45,540 nucleotides of DNA from an uncultured Chloroflexota bacterium (GTDB taxonomy: Bacteria; Chloroflexota; Anaerolineae; Aggregatilineales; Phototrophicaceae), in NCBI GenBank assembly GCA_903864435.1, contig CAIPFY010000135.1:1-45540 (forward strand), written 5' to 3'. The position numbers and the translations under genes are program-made. The first letter of the stretch is position 1, and each line of letters begins with the position of its first letter. This document shows positions 42,810-45,540 of the stretch, one piece after another. Under the pieces are notes generated by a model. The model did not search any database, was not told the DNA's origin, and worked only from the letters and a program-made list of their open reading frames with translations.

Positions 42810-44060
42810 ATGCGTGATTTGGCTGTCGCCCTAGATGTCGGAACGCGCAAGATATGCGCAGTGGTCGCTGAAGTTCGCCCCGAAGATATTTTCGTGGTGG
42901 GCATTGGCATTGAACCGAGCGCCGGAATGCGCAAAGGCGTCGTGACTGATATGGGTCAGCTCACGGCGGCGATTTCGGCGGCGGTGCATAAGGCTGAGAA
43001 AAGCAGCGGCTTCGATATTGCCCGCGCTTATGTGAGCGTGGCTGGCAGCCATATCGCTTCGGTCAACAGCCGGGGCGCGGTGGGCATCACCGGCACACGC
43101 GGCGTGAATCTCGATGATCTGGACAAAGCGATGGATCAGGCGCGGGCGATTGCCATCCCGCACAACCGCGAAGTGCTGCACGTCATTCCCCGCAGTTATT
43201 CACTGGATGGACAGGAGCGCGTCCGCAGCCCGTTGGGGATGCACGGTTTCCGCCTCGAAGTGGAAGCGCACATCATCACCGCGTCCTCGACCAGCGTGGC
43301 GAACCTCGAACAATCGGTACAGGCGGCGGGCGTATCGGTAGATCGCTTCATCTTGAACCCGCTGGCTTCCGGCGAGGCGGTGCTGACCGAGCAGGAGCGC
43401 GAGATGGGCGTGGTGGTGATTGACATCGGCGGCGGCACAACCGACCTCGCTATGTTCATCGAAGGCACGGTCTGGCACACGGCGGTGATCGCGGTGGGCG
43501 GCGACCTGATTACCAACGACATCACCCACTGGATGCGCGTCCCGTTCGATGTGGCGGAGGCGGTCAAACTGCATTACGGTCATGCGCTGCAAAAAGCGGT
43601 TGACCCGCTGGAGATGTTCCTTGTGGAGCCGTTTGGCGAAGGGATGCCTACGCAGGTGTCGCGGCACGAGCTGGCGGATGTGATCCAGATGCGCGTGGCG
43701 GAGATGTTCGACATGGTGCGCAAGGAAATCAAGCGTTCGGGCTATGGCGAACTGCTGCGGGCAGGGGCGGTGATTACGGGCGGTTGCGCCCAACTTCCCG
43801 GCTTGAAAGAAGTCGCGGCGCAGGAATTGGGCTGTCCGGTGCGGATTGCCCGACCGGAAAAGCTCACCGGCATGGCGGACGCGCTGCGGAATCCCTCGTA
43901 CAGCACCAGCGTGGGGCTGCTGCGGATGGGCTTGAGCATGGAAGCGGCTCCGGTGGCAACGCGGGCGAGCAACGGATCGTCCAGCACTGGCTCCGGCTTG
44001 AGGATTAGCAAGGTGATCGGCGGTTTGTTCAAACGCCTGCTGCCCGATGGGGATGAATAA
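42810..44060 (+). CDS. ftsA: Cell division protein FtsA
   Basis: A 416-residue actin-like ATPase that tethers FtsZ to the membrane. ALDVGTRKICAVVA (phosphate 1), the FtsA 1C region and DIGGGTTDLAMF (phosphate 2) are present, and GAVITGGCAQLPGLKEVA forms the adenosine-side strand. It ends in a likely amphipathic membrane-targeting helix (LRISKVIGGLFKRLLP). It is twelve bases after ftsQ. Confidence 0.94.
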   Translation: MRDLAVALDVGTRKICAVVAEVRPEDIFVVGIGIEPSAGMRKGVVTDMGQLTAAISAAVHKAEKSSGFDIARAYVSVAGSHIASVNSRGAVGITGTRGVNLDDLDKAMDQARAIAIPHNREVLHVIPRSYSLDGQERVRSPLGMHGFRLEVEAHIITASSTSVANLEQSVQAAGVSVDRFILNPLASGEAVLTEQEREMGVVVIDIGGGTTDLAMFIEGTVWHTAVIAVGGDLITNDITHWMRVPFDVAEAVKLHYGHALQKAVDPLEMFLVEPFGEGMPTQVSRHELADVIQMRVAEMFDMVRKEIKRSGYGELLRAGAVITGGCAQLPGLKEVAAQELGCPVRIARPEKLTGMADALRNPSYSTSVGLLRMGLSMEAAPVATRASNGSSSTGSGLRISKVIGGLFKRLLPDGDE

Positions 44061-44115
44061 AGAGGCTGCGAACCGTGATTCGGACAGGACTTTTGTCCCT
44101 GTAGAAGTTGAAATA

Positions 44116-44144
44116 TTTGCCGCACAGTGAGATGTGCGTACAAT
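44116..44144 (+). promoter_or_regulatory. Possible promoter for ftsZ
   Basis: TTTGCC, a 17-base spacer and TACAAT lie 47 bases before ftsZ, in the 130-base gap after ftsA. The match is moderate. A TTGAAA at 44108-44113 is too far from this -10. Confidence 0.45.
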
Positions 44145-44190
44145 AAGATCGTAATCAGGCGAAACCGCCATTGTAGGGAGGACGAGTCGA

Positions 44191-45426
44191 ATGGATGCGT
44201 TGACACCGGGGGAGAATTTCGCCCAGATTAAGGTGATTGGTGTGGGCGGTGGCGGTGGGAATGCTGTCAACCGCATGGTGAGCGAAGGACTTGGTGGCGT
44301 CGAGTTTATTTCCATCAACACCGACAATCAGGCGTTGATGATGTCGAAATCCAAAGTGCGGGTGCGCATCGGCGACAAGCTCACACGCGGGCTGGGCGCG
44401 GGTGGCAACCCGGAAATTGGTCGTAAGGCGGCTGAAGAAAGCGCCGACGAACTGTATGAAGTGGTTCGCGGGGCGGACATGGTATTCATCGCCTGCGGCA
44501 TGGGCGGCGGCACAGGGACGGGCGCATCGCCGGTGGTGGCGCAGATCGCCAAAGAATTAGGTGCGCTGACGATTGGCGTTGTGACCAAGCCGTTCAGCTT
44601 TGAAGGCAACCGCCGTATGCAGTCCGCCGAGTCGGGCATCGAGGCGTTAAAAAGTCAGGTTGATACACTGATTGTTATTCCCAATGATCGTTTGCTTCAG
44701 ATCGCCGATAAACGCGCCAGTTTGCAGCAGGCGTTCTCGCTGGCGGACGATGTGCTGCGGCAGGGTATTCAGGGCATCTCGGAACTGATTACGGTTCCGG
44801 CGCTGATTAACCTCGACTTTGCCGATGTGCGTACCATCATGAGCGAGGGCGGCGCCGCGTTGATGGCGGTGGGTCGCGCTGCTGGTGATGACCGCGCCCG
44901 CAAAGCTGCCGAGTCGGCCATCAGCAGCGGCCTGCTGGATGTGACGATTGACGGCGCACGCGGCATCCTGTTCAACATCACGGGCGGGGCGAACCTCAGC
45001 CTGTTTGAAGTGAACGAAGCTGCCGCGATTATCAAGGAAAGCGCACATCCCGAAGTGAATATGATCTTCGGCGCACAAATTGACGAGAATATGGGCGACG
45101 AACTGCGGATCACCGTGATTGCGACGGGTTTCGAGCAGAGCCGCGCCGCCCGCAAACTGGAAGCGCAGTTCCCGCAGCGCCAGCCGATGCCGGTGCAGCG
45201 CCCGTCAGTGTCCGCGCCCCCGCCGGGACAGTCGCAGCGTCCGGCAGCGCCGCCGCCGCCCGTTGCGCCGCCTAGCTTTGTGCCGGAATCGCAGTCGAGC
45301 TACGCGCCGCCGCCCATTCAGCCGCGCCAGTCCCCGCCGCCCGTCAGCCCCGCGCCCGAACCGCCGGCGCGTGTGTATGACGAGGACGATATTGATATTC
45401 CGACCTTCCTGCGCAAGCGGAAGTAG
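44191..45426 (+). CDS. ftsZ: Cell division GTPase FtsZ
   Basis: A 411-residue tubulin homologue that polymerises into the Z-ring. [14 protein letters not shown] and the GTP-binding GGGTGTG signature are intact, with [11 protein letters not shown] and the T7 region. Residues about 318-395 are a Pro-rich disordered linker. The C-terminal conserved peptide [12 protein letters not shown] is the FtsA-binding tail. The start is an ATG with a strong GGGAGGA site. It is the last gene of the cluster; a family 1 hairpin repeat follows the stop. Confidence 0.96.
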   Translation: MDALTPGENFAQIKVIGVGGGGGNAVNRMVSEGLGGVEFISINTDNQALMMSKSKVRVRIGDKLTRGLGAGGNPEIGRKAAEESADELYEVVRGADMVFIACGMGGGTGTGASPVVAQIAKELGALTIGVVTKPFSFEGNRRMQSAESGIEALKSQVDTLIVIPNDRLLQIADKRASLQQAFSLADDVLRQGIQGISELITVPALINLDFADVRTIMSEGGAALMAVGRAAGDDRARKAAESAISSGLLDVTIDGARGILFNITGGANLSLFEVNEAAAIIKESAHPEVNMIFGAQIDENMGDELRITVIATGFEQSRAARKLEAQFPQRQPMPVQRPSVSAPPPGQSQRPAAPPPPVAPPSFVPESQSSYAPPPIQPRQSPPPVSPAPEPPARVYDEDDIDIPTFLRKRK

Positions 45427-45454
45427 GCAAGGGGGAAATGCGCCCTCACCCCAA

Positions 45455-45491
45455 CCCCTCTCCCAACCGCTGAGTACAGCTAGGAGAGGGG
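45455..45491. repeat. Interspersed hairpin repeat, family 1, copy 2
   Basis: The outer stem CCCCTCTCC (45455-45463) pairs with GGAGAGGGG (45483-45491); the inner stem GCTG/CAGC has an AGTA loop (45469-45480). Bases 45462-45491 are identical to 757-786. It lies 28 bases beyond the ftsZ stop; more GC-rich inverted sequence continues to the window end, which is otherwise empty. Confidence 0.75.
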
Positions 45492-45540
45492 GCAAGAGTC
45501 CCCACCCCTAGCCCCTCCCCATACATGGCGGAGGGGAACA

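Overview
The window looks like a chromosomal segment of a GC-rich member of the Chloroflexota, probably an Anaerolineae-type lineage. This rests on the character of the genes: a division and cell-wall cluster with a Chloroflexota-looking MurG, many secreted proteins built from repeats, an Uma2 gene, and GC-rich hairpin repeats placed between genes. No rRNA was found to confirm it. No tRNA, CRISPR array, transposase or phage gene was recognised.

Layout. 1-4.0 kb (minus strand): an acidic tandem-repeat protein ending in a beta-clamp-binding-like peptide, a beta-CASP metallo-beta-lactamase ribonuclease, a GNAT acetyltransferase and a secreted CHAP-like protein. 4.2-10.8 kb: a SerA-like dehydrogenase whose catalytic Arg and His are exchanged, two divergent GT-C-like membrane proteins, a TPR protein and a lipoprotein. 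11.0-19.7 kb (plus strand): a TetR regulator behind a good sigma-70-type promoter, a TIR/transmembrane protein, then a fatty-acid beta-oxidation set (two acyl-CoA dehydrogenases, a FadN-type bifunctional enzyme, an Uma2 protein, a thiolase). 19.7-24.4 kb: two secreted proteins, the second a large subtilase with heptapeptide repeats, a roughly 300-residue insert inside the protease domain and four cadherin-like domains. 24.6-29.1 kb: a D-2-hydroxyacid dehydrogenase and a convergent Ser/Thr kinase-AAA-TPR regulator.

29.3-45.4 kb is a dcw (division and cell wall) cluster on the plus strand: mraZ, rsmH, ftsL-like, ftsI/pbp, mraY, murD, ftsW, murG, two CvpA-like genes, murC, murB, ftsQ, ftsA, ftsZ. 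murE and murF are absent from the place they usually hold between ftsI and mraY. The Mur enzymes make and flip the lipid-linked precursor, FtsW and the class B PBP polymerise and cross-link it at the septum, and FtsQ, FtsL, FtsA and FtsZ form the division machine. Several genes are coupled by ATGA overlaps (rsmH/ftsL, murG/cvpA, murC/murB). Likely internal promoters lie before ftsQ and ftsZ, and a possible attenuator lies between ftsW and murG.

Most notable items: the exchanged catalytic residues in the SerA-like protein; the clamp-binding-like acidic repeat protein; the subtilase architecture; a possible shared upstream motif for two secreted proteins; the candidate ftsW-murG attenuator; and two families of hairpin repeats placed just after genes. 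All functional calls come from reading the sequence, without database searches.
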